The notes beneath the pieces are model-generated. The model was given only the letters and a program-made list of their open reading frames with translations, was not told the origin of the DNA and did no database searches. Positions 17,576-25,901 of a DNA stretch of 64,000 nt are shown piece after piece. The translations under genes and the position numbers were made by a program. The number at the start of each line of letters is the position of its first letter. Within the stretch, counting starts at the first letter, position 1. The DNA is from UBA1189 sp045612065 (GTDB lineage: Bacteria; Bacteroidota; Bacteroidia; Bacteroidales; Bacteroidaceae): NCBI GenBank assembly GCA_045612065.1, contig JAZKYH010000001.1, positions 1 through 64,000 on the forward strand, given 5' to 3'.

Positions 17576-18721
17576 ATGAAATACTATCTCATAGCAGGTG
17601 AGGCCTCTGGCGACCTGCACGCATCGAACCTCATGCGCGCGCTGAAGGCACGTGATGAGAAGGCGGAGTTCCGCTTTTTTGGCGGCGACCTGATGCAAGC
17701 GGCGGTTGGTGGCACCTTGGTGAAGCACTATCGTGAATTGGCCTACATGGGCTTTGTGCAGGTGGCGCTCCATGCAGGGACCATTATGCGGGGGATGAAG
17801 CAGTGCAAGGAGGACATCTTGGCATGGGCTCCCGATGTGGTGATACTGGTGGACTACCCCGGATTCAATCTCTCGATAGCCAAGTACGTGAAGACACATA
17901 CGCAGATTCCCGTCTATTATTATATATCACCTAAGATATGGGCTTGGAAGGAGTATCGAATAAAGGATATTCGCCGATACGTGGACGAGATGTTCTCTAT
18001 ACTGCCTTTCGAGGTACCCTACTTTGCAGGGCATAACTATCCCATACATTATGTGGGCAATCCTTGCGTGGATGCCGTAGCCGAGTTCAAGTCGCAATAT
18101 GCAGAGTCGCGTGAGGCTTTCTGTGCTCGCCATGGACTGAATCCCCAGTTGCCTATCGTTGCTCTGCTTGCAGGAAGCCGCAAGCAGGAGATAAAGGATA
18201 ATCTGCCCATTATGCTTGCAGCCACGAAGCATTTCAAAGGCTTCCAATGGGTCATAGCCGGAGCACCTGGCATAGAGGAGGAAATGTATCGGGGATTCGG
18301 TATTCAAGGCACGAAAATTGTGTTTGCTGAGACTTATCCTCTTCTTGCACACTCCTATGCCGCTATGGTAACCTCGGGCACGGCAACCTTGGAGACGGCA
18401 CTCTTCCGTGTGCCTCAGGTGGTGTGCTACTATATGAAGTTCGGCAAGGTTGTGTCGTGGCTGCGTGGCTTGGTGCTCAAGGTGAAGCATATCTCATTGG
18501 TTAATCTGGTGGCCAACTTTACCGTAGTACGGGAACTTGTGGCCGACGGGATGAACGAACGTGAACTCAAGGAAGAACTCGACCAGTTGCTCTTGGAGGA
18601 CTTCTATCGCAATCGCATGTTCAAGGAGTACGATGAAATGGTGTTGCGTCCCCTCGGCGAGGCCGGTGCTTCGGAGCATGCAGCAGAGAAGATGGTGCAG
18701 TTGTTGCGAAAAAAAGTGTAA
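17576..18721 (+). CDS. lpxB: lipid-A-disaccharide synthase
   Basis: A 381-residue GT19 enzyme that joins UDP-diacylglucosamine and lipid X in lipid A synthesis at the inner membrane. Family motifs include YYLIAGEASGDLHASNL at the N-terminus, DVVILVDYPGFNLSIAKY, YYISPKIWAWKEYRI, LLAGSRKQEI and TSGTATLETALF. The length is normal. It stands 142 bases after surE in the same direction. Confidence 0.96.
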   Translation: MKYYLIAGEASGDLHASNLMRALKARDEKAEFRFFGGDLMQAAVGGTLVKHYRELAYMGFVQVALHAGTIMRGMKQCKEDILAWAPDVVILVDYPGFNLSIAKYVKTHTQIPVYYYISPKIWAWKEYRIKDIRRYVDEMFSILPFEVPYFAGHNYPIHYVGNPCVDAVAEFKSQYAESREAFCARHGLNPQLPIVALLAGSRKQEIKDNLPIMLAATKHFKGFQWVIAGAPGIEEEMYRGFGIQGTKIVFAETYPLLAHSYAAMVTSGTATLETALFRVPQVVCYYMKFGKVVSWLRGLVLKVKHISLVNLVANFTVVRELVADGMNERELKEELDQLLLEDFYRNRMFKEYDEMVLRPLGEAGASEHAAEKMVQLLRKKV

Positions 18722-18727
18722 AACTGC

Positions 18728-18756
18728 TTGTTGATTAACAATTATTGTTAACTTTG
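18728..18756 (+). promoter_or_regulatory. leuB promoter
   Basis: TTG (18728-18730), 18 bases, TAACTTTG (18749-18756). A leader of about 85 bases with a small GATGC/GCATC hairpin precedes leuB. Confidence 0.65.
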
Positions 18757-18846
18757 CACTTCTCGATGCCGCGACGCATCCTAAGGTGTATGTAAGTCGG
18801 CGGGAAACAGGTAAAAAGATTGTACATAAAATAAAACTGACAAACT

Positions 18847-19908
18847 ATGGACTTTAAAATTGCAGTATTGGCCGGTGACGGTATCGGCCCAGAAATATCT
18901 GCCGTAGGTGTAGATGTAATGACCGCCGTGTGTGAGAAATTTGGTCACAACGTATCATATAAGCATGCTATTTGTGGTGCTCATGCCATTGATGAGGTGG
19001 GTGATCCTTTCCCCGAGGAAACCTACGAGATTTGTAAAGAGGCCGATGCGGTGCTCTTCTCTGCAGTAGGTGACCCCAAGTTTGACAATGACCCCACTGC
19101 CAAGGTGCGTCCCGAGCAGGGCTTGCTCGCTATGCGCAAGAAGTTGGGTCTTTTTGCAAATATCCGTCCCGTGCAGACCTTCAAGTGCCTGGTGCACAAG
19201 TCTCCCCTACGTGCCGAGTTGGTAGAGAATGCCGACTTCATCTGCATTCGTGAACTGACTGGTGGTATGTACTTCGGTGAGAAGTATCAAGATAACGAGA
19301 AGGCCTACGATACCAACTATTACACTCGTCCCGAGATTGAGCGTATCCTCAAGGTGGCATTCGAATATGCCATGAAGCGCAACAAGCACCTTACTGTGGT
19401 AGACAAAGCCAATGTGTTGGCTTCATCACGTCTGTGGCGCCAGATTGCGCAGGAGATGGCTCCCCAGTACCCTGAGGTGAAGACTGATTATATGTATGTA
19501 GACAATGCTGCTATGCGTATGATTCAGGAGCCTACTTTCTTCGACGTGATGGTGACCGAGAACACCTTTGGTGACATCCTTACCGATGAGGGCTCGGTAA
19601 TCAGTGGCTCTATGGGCTTGCTTCCTTCAGCATCTACCGGTGAGAGCACTCCCGTATTTGAGCCCATCCACGGCTCATGGCCTCAGGCTAAGGGTCTCAA
19701 CATCGCTAATCCCTTGGCGCAGGTGCTCTCAGTGGCTATGCTCTTCGAGTACTTCGACCTCAAGGCTGAAGGCGCTCTCATCCGTCAGGCTGTAGATGCT
19801 TCGCTCGATGCCAACGTACGTACCCCCGAGATTCAGGTTGAGGGTGGCGCTAAGTATGGCACTAAGGAAATCGGCGAATGGCTTGTTGACTATATCCGCA
19901 AGGCTTAA
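18847..19908 (+). CDS. leuB: 3-isopropylmalate dehydrogenase
   Basis: A 353-residue NAD-dependent decarboxylating dehydrogenase of leucine biosynthesis. Visible signatures are LAGDGIGPEI, RELTGGMYFGEK, VDKANVLASSRLWR, YMYVDNAAM and the NAD site NTFGDILTDEGSVISGSMGLLPSAS. It is not next to leuA, leuC or leuD. It has its own promoter and terminator. Confidence 0.96.
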   Translation: MDFKIAVLAGDGIGPEISAVGVDVMTAVCEKFGHNVSYKHAICGAHAIDEVGDPFPEETYEICKEADAVLFSAVGDPKFDNDPTAKVRPEQGLLAMRKKLGLFANIRPVQTFKCLVHKSPLRAELVENADFICIRELTGGMYFGEKYQDNEKAYDTNYYTRPEIERILKVAFEYAMKRNKHLTVVDKANVLASSRLWRQIAQEMAPQYPEVKTDYMYVDNAAMRMIQEPTFFDVMVTENTFGDILTDEGSVISGSMGLLPSASTGESTPVFEPIHGSWPQAKGLNIANPLAQVLSVAMLFEYFDLKAEGALIRQAVDASLDANVRTPEIQVEGGAKYGTKEIGEWLVDYIRKA

Positions 19909-19926
19909 ATGTCGATTGCATAAGAG

Positions 19927-19962
19927 AAAGAGTGCAGAGGTCGCCTTTGCACTCTTTTTTTT
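19927..19962 (+). terminator. leuB intrinsic terminator
   Basis: AAAGAGTGCA pairs with TGCACTCTTT, followed by eight T. Confidence 0.9.
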
Positions 19963-20039
19963 GTATAGTCGCAACTTGCTGGTTTAGTATGAGTTTTGTG
20001 ATGGATTTAAAAATAATACGAAAAAACTTTGCTTTTTGT

Positions 20040-20070
20040 TTTGTAGTTCGACGAACTTGTACTACCTTTG
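20040..20070 (+). promoter_or_regulatory. tRNA-Gln promoter
   Basis: TTTG (20040), 19 bases, TACCTTTG (20063-20070), 13 bases before the tRNA. Confidence 0.75.
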
Positions 20071-20083
20071 CACCCGAAATGAT

Positions 20084-20154
20084 TGGGCTATGGTGTAATG
20101 GTAACACTGCAGATTCTGGTCCTGCCTTTCCTGGTTCGAGTCCGGGTAGCCCAA
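20084..20154 (+). tRNA. tRNA-Gln (anticodon CTG)
   Basis: A cloverleaf with acceptor TGGGCTA/TAGCCCA, D-arm TGTAATGGTAACA, anticodon loop TTCTGGT giving CTG, and T-arm CCTGGTTCGAGTCCGGG. CCA is not encoded. Confidence 0.93.
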
Positions 20155-20156
20155 CA

Positions 20157-20191
20157 AAAAAGAAGTCGATGAAAATCGGCTTCTTTTTTTA
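20157..20191 (+). terminator. tRNA-Gln terminator
   Basis: AAGAAGTCGAT-GAAA-ATCGGCTTCTT then a T-run. Confidence 0.9.
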
Positions 20192-20228
20192 TTCAATCTT
20201 TATCGGGTGATAAATGCTTCTGCTTTAT

Positions 20229-20828
20229 TTACTCGGCGCTGAAGTTTACCAAGTTTAAATCGAAGATGAGCGTGGAGTGCGCTGGGATATCTTCTTTCTT
20301 TTGACTTCCGTATCCTAAGTTCGCGGGGATATAAACGTGCCAATGGTCGCCCTTTACCATATTCATCAGTGCGGTGCTCCAACCCACGATAAGATCATCG
20401 ACATAAAAGTTACGGGACGTGTTGAAGAGTGGATTGAATTCTCCTCTATACGATTCGTCGAATACCAGACCCTTAGGTTGGCTGATGGTAGGAATCAGGC
20501 GTCCTCTATAGTTGACAGATACAAAGTCGGTATATAAGGGATGTTCGCTTCCCTCTCCTTTTTGCTCGATATGGCAATAGATGTAGTCTTCAACATCGTG
20601 CTCTATAGGGTTACCTTGGGTGTCTATCGAGTCGAGTTTGAACGAGAGTATTCTTTTCCACTTGCCATCAGTATTAGCTTCTGCGACTCTGGCAATGGAG
20701 TCAATGAACGCTTCGTTTCGCTCTTGCCAATTGGCATATTCGTCTACCTCGGTAGTCTCTTCGCATGACGCGAAGAGGCCACCAAGCATAGTAACGAATA
20801 GAAGTGATATCAGTTTGAGATACTTCAT
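20229..20828 (-). CDS. FKBP-type peptidyl-prolyl isomerase lipoprotein
   Basis: A 199-residue protein with a lipoprotein signal (lipid Cys at about 22 in LFASCEE). The FKBP fold from about residue 90 is seen as VSVNYRGRLI, FDESYRG, VGWSTALMNMVKGDHWHVYIPANLGYG and STLIFDLNLV. It should catalyse prolyl isomerisation in the periplasm as a folding aid. Its start codon overlaps the glyS stop by one base (TAATG), so the two are translationally coupled. Confidence 0.9.
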   Translation of the reverse strand: MKYLKLISLLFVTMLGGLFASCEETTEVDEYANWQERNEAFIDSIARVAEANTDGKWKRILSFKLDSIDTQGNPIEHDVEDYIYCHIEQKGEGSEHPLYTDFVSVNYRGRLIPTISQPKGLVFDESYRGEFNPLFNTSRNFYVDDLIVGWSTALMNMVKGDHWHVYIPANLGYGSQKKEDIPAHSTLIFDLNLVNFSAE

Positions 20829-22372
20829 TATTTGAGAGTTTTGAGCGTGCCAGTGATGCTCACCTTGTCAGCGAGAAGACCTACGAGGCTGTCGATGCTT
20901 ACGCGTTCCTGTTCCATGGTGTCACGGTTACGCAAGGTTACGCAGTTGTCCTTCAAGGTGTCGTGGTCGATAGTGATACAATAGGGAGTGCCGATTGCAT
21001 CCTGGCGACGGTAACGCTTACCGATTGAATCCTTCTCGTCGTACTGACAGTTGAAGTGGAACTTTAGCATGTCTTGAATCTCACGCGCCTTCTCGGGCAG
21101 ACCATCCTTCTTCACCAAAGGCATGATAGCGAGTTTTACGGGAGCGAGGGCTGCGGGGAGGCGCAGTACTACGCGGGTCTCGCCATTTTCCAATTTCTCC
21201 TCCTGGTATGAAGCACAAAGCACGCTGAGGAACATACGGTCAACACCGATTGAGGTCTCGATAACGTAAGGTACGTAGCTCTCGTTGATCTCGGGGTCGA
21301 AGTACTTGATGCTCTTGCCTGAATATTTCTCGTGCTGTGACAAGTCGAAGTCGGTGCGGCTATGGATACCCTCTACCTCCTTGAAGCCGAAGGGCATGAG
21401 GAACTCGATATCCGTTGCAGCATTGGCATAGTGAGCCAACTTGTCGTGGTCGTGGTAGCGGTAGTGGTCGTCGCCGAAGCCGAGGGCCTTGTGCCACTTC
21501 AGACGGGTCTCTTTCCACTTGGCAAACCACTCGAGCTCTGTGCCAGGGCGTACGAAGAACTGCATCTCCATCTGCTCGAACTCGCGCATGCGGAAGATGA
21601 ACTGACGGGCAACGATTTCGTTACGGAAGGCCTTACCAATCTGTGCGATACCGAAGGGAACCTTCATGCGGCCGGTCTTCTGTACGTTGAGGTAGTTTAC
21701 GAAGATACCCTGCGCAGTCTCGGGGCGGAGGTAAATCTTCATAGCGCCATCAGCGGTGGAGCCCATTTCGGTAGAGAACATCAGGTTGAACTGACGTACC
21801 TCGGTCCAGTTGCGTGTGCCTGAGATGGGGCATACAATCTCCTCGTCAAGGATGATTTGACGGAGTTCGTTCAAATCTGATGCGTTGAGGGCAGCAGCGA
21901 AACGCTCGTGCAAAGCATCGCGCTTGGCTTGAATCTCGAGTACACGGCCGTTGGTCGCGAGGAACTGAGCCTCGTCGAAAGCCTCACCAAAGCGCTTGGC
22001 GGCCTTGGCTACCTCCTTGGCAATCTTCTCGTCGTACTTGGCAAGTTGGTCCTCGATGAGCACGTCGGCACGATAGCGCTTCTTGGAGTCTTTGTTATCG
22101 ATGAGGGGGTCGTTGAATGCATCTACGTGACCCGATGCTTTCCAAATGGTGGGGTGCATGAAGATGGCTGAGTCGATACCTACGATGTTGTCGTTGAGCA
22201 ACACCATAGACTGCCACCAGTATTGTTTGATATTGTTCTTCAACTCGACACCCATCTGACCATAGTCATACACAGCGCCAAGGCCATCGTAGATTTCAGA
22301 TGAGGGGAATACGAAACCATACTCCTTACAGTGCGATACGATTTTCTTGAAAGTTTCTTCTTGTTGTGCCAT
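20828..22372 (-). CDS. glyS: glycyl-tRNA synthetase (alpha2 type)
   Basis: A 514-residue class II synthetase charging tRNA-Gly. The start is set at MAQQEETFKKIVSHC; the frame is open 13 codons further, without support. Motifs include SSEIYDGLGAVYDYGQMG, motif 2 (FRNEIVARQFIFRMREFEQMEMQ), IGVDRMFLSVL and a C-terminal anticodon-binding domain (LAPVKLAIMPL). It is the single-chain eukaryote/archaea-like type usual in Bacteroidota. Confidence 0.96.
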   Translation of the reverse strand: MAQQEETFKKIVSHCKEYGFVFPSSEIYDGLGAVYDYGQMGVELKNNIKQYWWQSMVLLNDNIVGIDSAIFMHPTIWKASGHVDAFNDPLIDNKDSKKRYRADVLIEDQLAKYDEKIAKEVAKAAKRFGEAFDEAQFLATNGRVLEIQAKRDALHERFAAALNASDLNELRQIILDEEIVCPISGTRNWTEVRQFNLMFSTEMGSTADGAMKIYLRPETAQGIFVNYLNVQKTGRMKVPFGIAQIGKAFRNEIVARQFIFRMREFEQMEMQFFVRPGTELEWFAKWKETRLKWHKALGFGDDHYRYHDHDKLAHYANAATDIEFLMPFGFKEVEGIHSRTDFDLSQHEKYSGKSIKYFDPEINESYVPYVIETSIGVDRMFLSVLCASYQEEKLENGETRVVLRLPAALAPVKLAIMPLVKKDGLPEKAREIQDMLKFHFNCQYDEKDSIGKRYRRQDAIGTPYCITIDHDTLKDNCVTLRNRDTMEQERVSIDSLVGLLADKVSITGTLKTLK

Positions 22373-22408
22373 ATTCTTTATCTTTTTACTAGTTTCACTA
22401 ATTAGGCG

Positions 22409-22416
22409 CAAAGATA
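22409..22416 (-). promoter_or_regulatory. glyS -7 box
   Basis: On the minus strand TATCTTTG lies 36 bases before the glyS start and immediately after the terminator of the upstream gene. Confidence 0.6.
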
Positions 22417-22446
22417 ATAAAAACGAGCGAAAAAACTCGTTTTATT
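22417..22446 (-). terminator. terminator after the HD-domain gene
   Basis: AAAACGAG pairs with CTCGTTTT; both strands carry T-runs. Confidence 0.8.
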
Positions 22447-22495
22447 TGTGGGTAGTATTAATAAACGTTGTGAATTTATCGCAAAGATGTAGAAA

Positions 22496-23029
22496 TCAGA
22501 GGAACCTGTTGCACCAAGTGTCGAATTTTATCAGTCCTTCAGTACCGAACTTCTCCAAGCTACGGCGTGCCTGCTCTACGGACTTCTCTGTTTCCAGACG
22601 AGTCTTGGAGAAAAACTTGTCGGCAAAACAGATTATCTGCTCCTCTATGCTTATGGGTTGCATGTCGCAATGGGGGAGGGGAAGGTTCTGGCTTGCTATC
22701 TGTTGTAGAGTCAGGCCTGTACCTGTATGACGCTCGCAAACTAAAGCATGTTTCTCCCAGCCTTCTTTACGTAGTATCTCTGCTCCTAATATGCCATGAC
22801 AAATATAGGGCTCCGTACCATGACATTCTATTGCAGGCGCATTTACATATACAATGCCGATATCGTGCAGTAAGGCGGCTTCTTCGATGAACAGTTCATC
22901 GGCATCCCATTCAGGATGCCGACGAACTATTTCTAAGGCTTTATCCGCGACTGATCGGCTGTGCTCAAGCAAGATGTGTCGTTGCTTATCGTTTGTGCAA
23001 TACTTGCTGATGAGGTCAAGCGGACTCAT
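22496..23029 (-). CDS. HD-domain phosphohydrolase
   Basis: A 177-residue protein of the HDIG/YqeK-like type. Metal ligands are seen in EAALLHDIGIV (HD), ICHGILGAEIL and ERHTGTGLTL. It probably cleaves a phosphorylated nucleotide substrate, which I cannot name. It starts six bases after the stop of the upstream glycoside hydrolase, so they are likely cotranscribed, although a functional link is not obvious. Confidence 0.82.
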   Translation of the reverse strand: MSPLDLISKYCTNDKQRHILLEHSRSVADKALEIVRRHPEWDADELFIEEAALLHDIGIVYVNAPAIECHGTEPYICHGILGAEILRKEGWEKHALVCERHTGTGLTLQQIASQNLPLPHCDMQPISIEEQIICFADKFFSKTRLETEKSVEQARRSLEKFGTEGLIKFDTWCNRFL

Positions 23030-23035
23030 ATCTTA

Positions 23036-25831
23036 TTATTTTACTATCACCATTGCGGTAGACTGGGCTGTACGAACTACGTATACGCCGGGGAGCTGCG
23101 CTTGGTGAGGATTGAGCTTGATGCCTTGCGTGCTGTATACCTCAAAAGAGGCGTGGCCATCTACATGGATAACTCCGTCTACGACATAAGGTCTGAGAGG
23201 GGCAGACGTTTTCTCTTCTATAACGTCTATATCCGTAGGCTCAGAGGTATCCTTGCCTCGTGTGTAGAGTACTACCCAGCCGAGGTCATCCTTCATTGAA
23301 GTAGCATTGAGCTTGGTACCGTCCGCGGTTGTCTTCTTGTTGGGGTCGGTTACGCGCTTGATACGAGCACCGACGGTGTATTTCACACCATTGATCTCTT
23401 CTGTGATATTAGTCTTATTCTTACGTAAGATGGTGGCAGCATCATAATTTCTTGTCTGCAGGTTAAGGAAGATGTAAGGCGATAGGCTGTACAATGTGTC
23501 CTCACCAAGCATGAAGTAGTTGGCGCGATTGGAGGTGCCGTACATGGAGCTGCTGTTTCGTCCTGCGGCAATCTTCAAGCCTCGGGAATCATCAACAACG
23601 CCTACGCCGGGTGTAATGGCCATGTAGTTGACATTGTAGTTTGATGAGGCTGTCGTGGCTCCTTCTTCTACCATGACTTGGCACTTGAATCCGGTGTTTG
23701 TGATATCCCAAACCTTTGTCACCATGGGTGATTTGATGATTGAGGGCTTGTAAATTTCTGTCAGTACCACGGGTGTCACTCCCTCGGGAAATGGGGTGGT
23801 GAATGTTACTGACTGCTCTTTGGTCATTCTGACCCTAGCTGTACCCACTTCGCATGCCAATGGACCAAACTGATGGCTTCCTTCAGTGAGTGCCATGAAG
23901 GAAATCATTTCGGCTTTTTCCATTTCGGCAGATGCTGAAGATAACCATGGACTAGGAGTGTAAGTAAATCCACTTTCTGTGGCCAAGGTGACTAAGTTGG
24001 TTAGGTTGAGGCTTGTGTTATTGTTGGTGAGTGCACCCATAAATATGGCTGGCTCCTCTGCAAAAGGTGCGTCTTCATTATAACCGATTTTTATCTCATC
24101 GAAGCCTACCAATATCATCTCTCCATAGTGGATAGATTCGCTACTCTCAATCGTGGAACGTGACGCCTTGAATATAGGCGAAGCTAGCATCTTGTTCTCT
24201 GCCGTGAGGTTGACGATACGGTATTCGTAGATTCCGGCAGAAGTCAATGTGTCTTGGAATGTGTATGTCACCTTCTTACCGTTTTGGTCGGCGGGCTTGA
24301 TCGTTTTGATCGTGACATAGTCTTCGTCGTCTGATTTACGTTGTACTTGGATCTCGTTGAGCATGTCGCCATTGGTATCTTCCCATGAAAGCTTGTAGAT
24401 TCCAGTTTTCTGGTTGGCCCAATCACCAGTTACATTGCCTGGTGCAGAATATACAACGTTAGGAATCTTCTCGTACTCTTTACGGTAGGCCATGCCTGAA
24501 TTCATGTCGCGGTAGTAGTTACCGGTAAGTGACATTTCGTTTGTTCCACGTAACAACTTCGAACAGTCTGCCTCGCTGTTCCAGTAGGCATAACGCTCTA
24601 CATAAGGTGAATTGTTGAGTGAAGTGAGAATCCCCTTCATGGCGTCGAGATTCTTCTGCTGGTTGGCAGTAGAGAAACTGCGGTCAGTGGCAAAGATACC
24701 GTTATTATTCCATGAAGCACCCCATACGAACTCTGATATCCAGATAGGACGTTTGCCATACTTTTCATAATAGTATTGCATGTTGTCGAATCCTCCTGAC
24801 CAATAACAGTGTAGGTCAAGGATGTCGCAACGCCAGCCACGTGCGTCTACTGCAGCAATGAATTCGTCAAGATGTGCCCAACTGCCATCGTGTGATGACT
24901 CAGAGCAGAGACGCAAGCCTGTACGCATCAAGTCTTGCCATTGATTGAGAATTGTTTCGACACTTTGAGGTGTGTCGTCGGCACTGTTGCCTGGTTCGTT
25001 GTTGGTCTTCATGTGGCAAGCATAGGTGGCACTGCCGCAAGCTGAGGCAGAAGGCCATGCAACATAAATTTGGTGAGGTACGCACTCGCGGTCAGGCAAG
25101 TGGCTGAAGCCTGCGGCCCAATCGTAGCACCAGCTAGTGCCCAACATGCCATTTTGCTCTTGGCGTGTGTCGCTGGCCAATCCCTTCTTCTGCGCATCGT
25201 ACCATTGGAATACACGATACGAACTGATACGGCCGTCAAATACGGTGGGGAGTACGGCTATCTCGAGATCTTCTTTGTCTGCGATGAAGCAGCGGCTATA
25301 TCCCCAACCGCTGAGTCCGGTAGCAAAAGTTACCATATAACCTCGCTTGAGCTTGAAACTGCGTATCTGATTGTTTAGCTTGGCGTCGGTAAGGGAGTTC
25401 ATGAACCCTCCCGAATGCTCCAAACCAAAGTCGTTGACTGCAGTTCCTCCAAAGTTTTGTTCGGAATATACTGTAAGAGGTTTGATCTCCTTATCGTAGG
25501 GCATGATAATAGCACCCTGAGCATACATCTTAACCTGACAGTTCTGGCCATTTACGGCTTGTGCTCCATTGATATACACATGTCCTCTCAAGTGGTCACT
25601 GATGACGATGCTAGGACGTATGCTTTGGATGATGAGTACAGCATGCTCGGTATTGGTGATGTTTACCTTTCCGTTGCTTGTAAAGGGGGTAGAGCCAGTG
25701 ATAACATAATCTACATCGGTGCTCAGTGTAACCTCTGTGTTTACTTGGTTTACCTTAGTTATTGTGTTTGCAGCATTGGCTGTCAATCCAAGGGATAGTA
25801 GCAATGCACATGCATATTGTTTTATTTTCAT
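23036..25831 (-). CDS. secreted glycoside hydrolase (Glyco_hydro_cc/GH128-like) with type IX-like tail
   Basis: A 931-residue protein with a signal peptide (1-20). A beta-sandwich-like N-terminal part is followed by a TIM-barrel hydrolase (about 190-430) of the Asl1/GH128-like type: HMKTNNEPGNSADD (putative acid/base Glu, about 278), DILDLHCYWSGG and RPIWISEFVWGASW (putative nucleophile Glu, about 366). A fibronectin-like module (LSWEDTNGDML) and a ligand-binding-like region come next. The end (FEVYSTQGIKLN, LPGVYVVR) is a type IX sorting-like tail, so export to the surface is likely. The substrate may be a beta-1,3-glucan, by family analogy only. Confidence 0.8.
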   Translation of the reverse strand: MKIKQYACALLLSLGLTANAANTITKVNQVNTEVTLSTDVDYVITGSTPFTSNGKVNITNTEHAVLIIQSIRPSIVISDHLRGHVYINGAQAVNGQNCQVKMYAQGAIIMPYDKEIKPLTVYSEQNFGGTAVNDFGLEHSGGFMNSLTDAKLNNQIRSFKLKRGYMVTFATGLSGWGYSRCFIADKEDLEIAVLPTVFDGRISSYRVFQWYDAQKKGLASDTRQEQNGMLGTSWCYDWAAGFSHLPDRECVPHQIYVAWPSASACGSATYACHMKTNNEPGNSADDTPQSVETILNQWQDLMRTGLRLCSESSHDGSWAHLDEFIAAVDARGWRCDILDLHCYWSGGFDNMQYYYEKYGKRPIWISEFVWGASWNNNGIFATDRSFSTANQQKNLDAMKGILTSLNNSPYVERYAYWNSEADCSKLLRGTNEMSLTGNYYRDMNSGMAYRKEYEKIPNVVYSAPGNVTGDWANQKTGIYKLSWEDTNGDMLNEIQVQRKSDDEDYVTIKTIKPADQNGKKVTYTFQDTLTSAGIYEYRIVNLTAENKMLASPIFKASRSTIESSESIHYGEMILVGFDEIKIGYNEDAPFAEEPAIFMGALTNNNTSLNLTNLVTLATESGFTYTPSPWLSSASAEMEKAEMISFMALTEGSHQFGPLACEVGTARVRMTKEQSVTFTTPFPEGVTPVVLTEIYKPSIIKSPMVTKVWDITNTGFKCQVMVEEGATTASSNYNVNYMAITPGVGVVDDSRGLKIAAGRNSSSMYGTSNRANYFMLGEDTLYSLSPYIFLNLQTRNYDAATILRKNKTNITEEINGVKYTVGARIKRVTDPNKKTTADGTKLNATSMKDDLGWVVLYTRGKDTSEPTDIDVIEEKTSAPLRPYVVDGVIHVDGHASFEVYSTQGIKLNPHQAQLPGVYVVRTAQSTAMVIVK

Positions 25832-25845
25832 AGTTGTGTGTGTAT

Positions 25846-25893
25846 AAAAATATAGAAGTTCCGGACTATCTAAAAGGTCAAGAACTTCTATAT
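25846..25893 (-). terminator. terminator after the GH2 gene
   Basis: ATAGAAGTTC (25852) pairs with GAACTTCTAT (25882); on the minus strand it is followed by ATTTTTAT. Confidence 0.7.
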
Positions 25894-25901
25894 AAACAGT
25901 T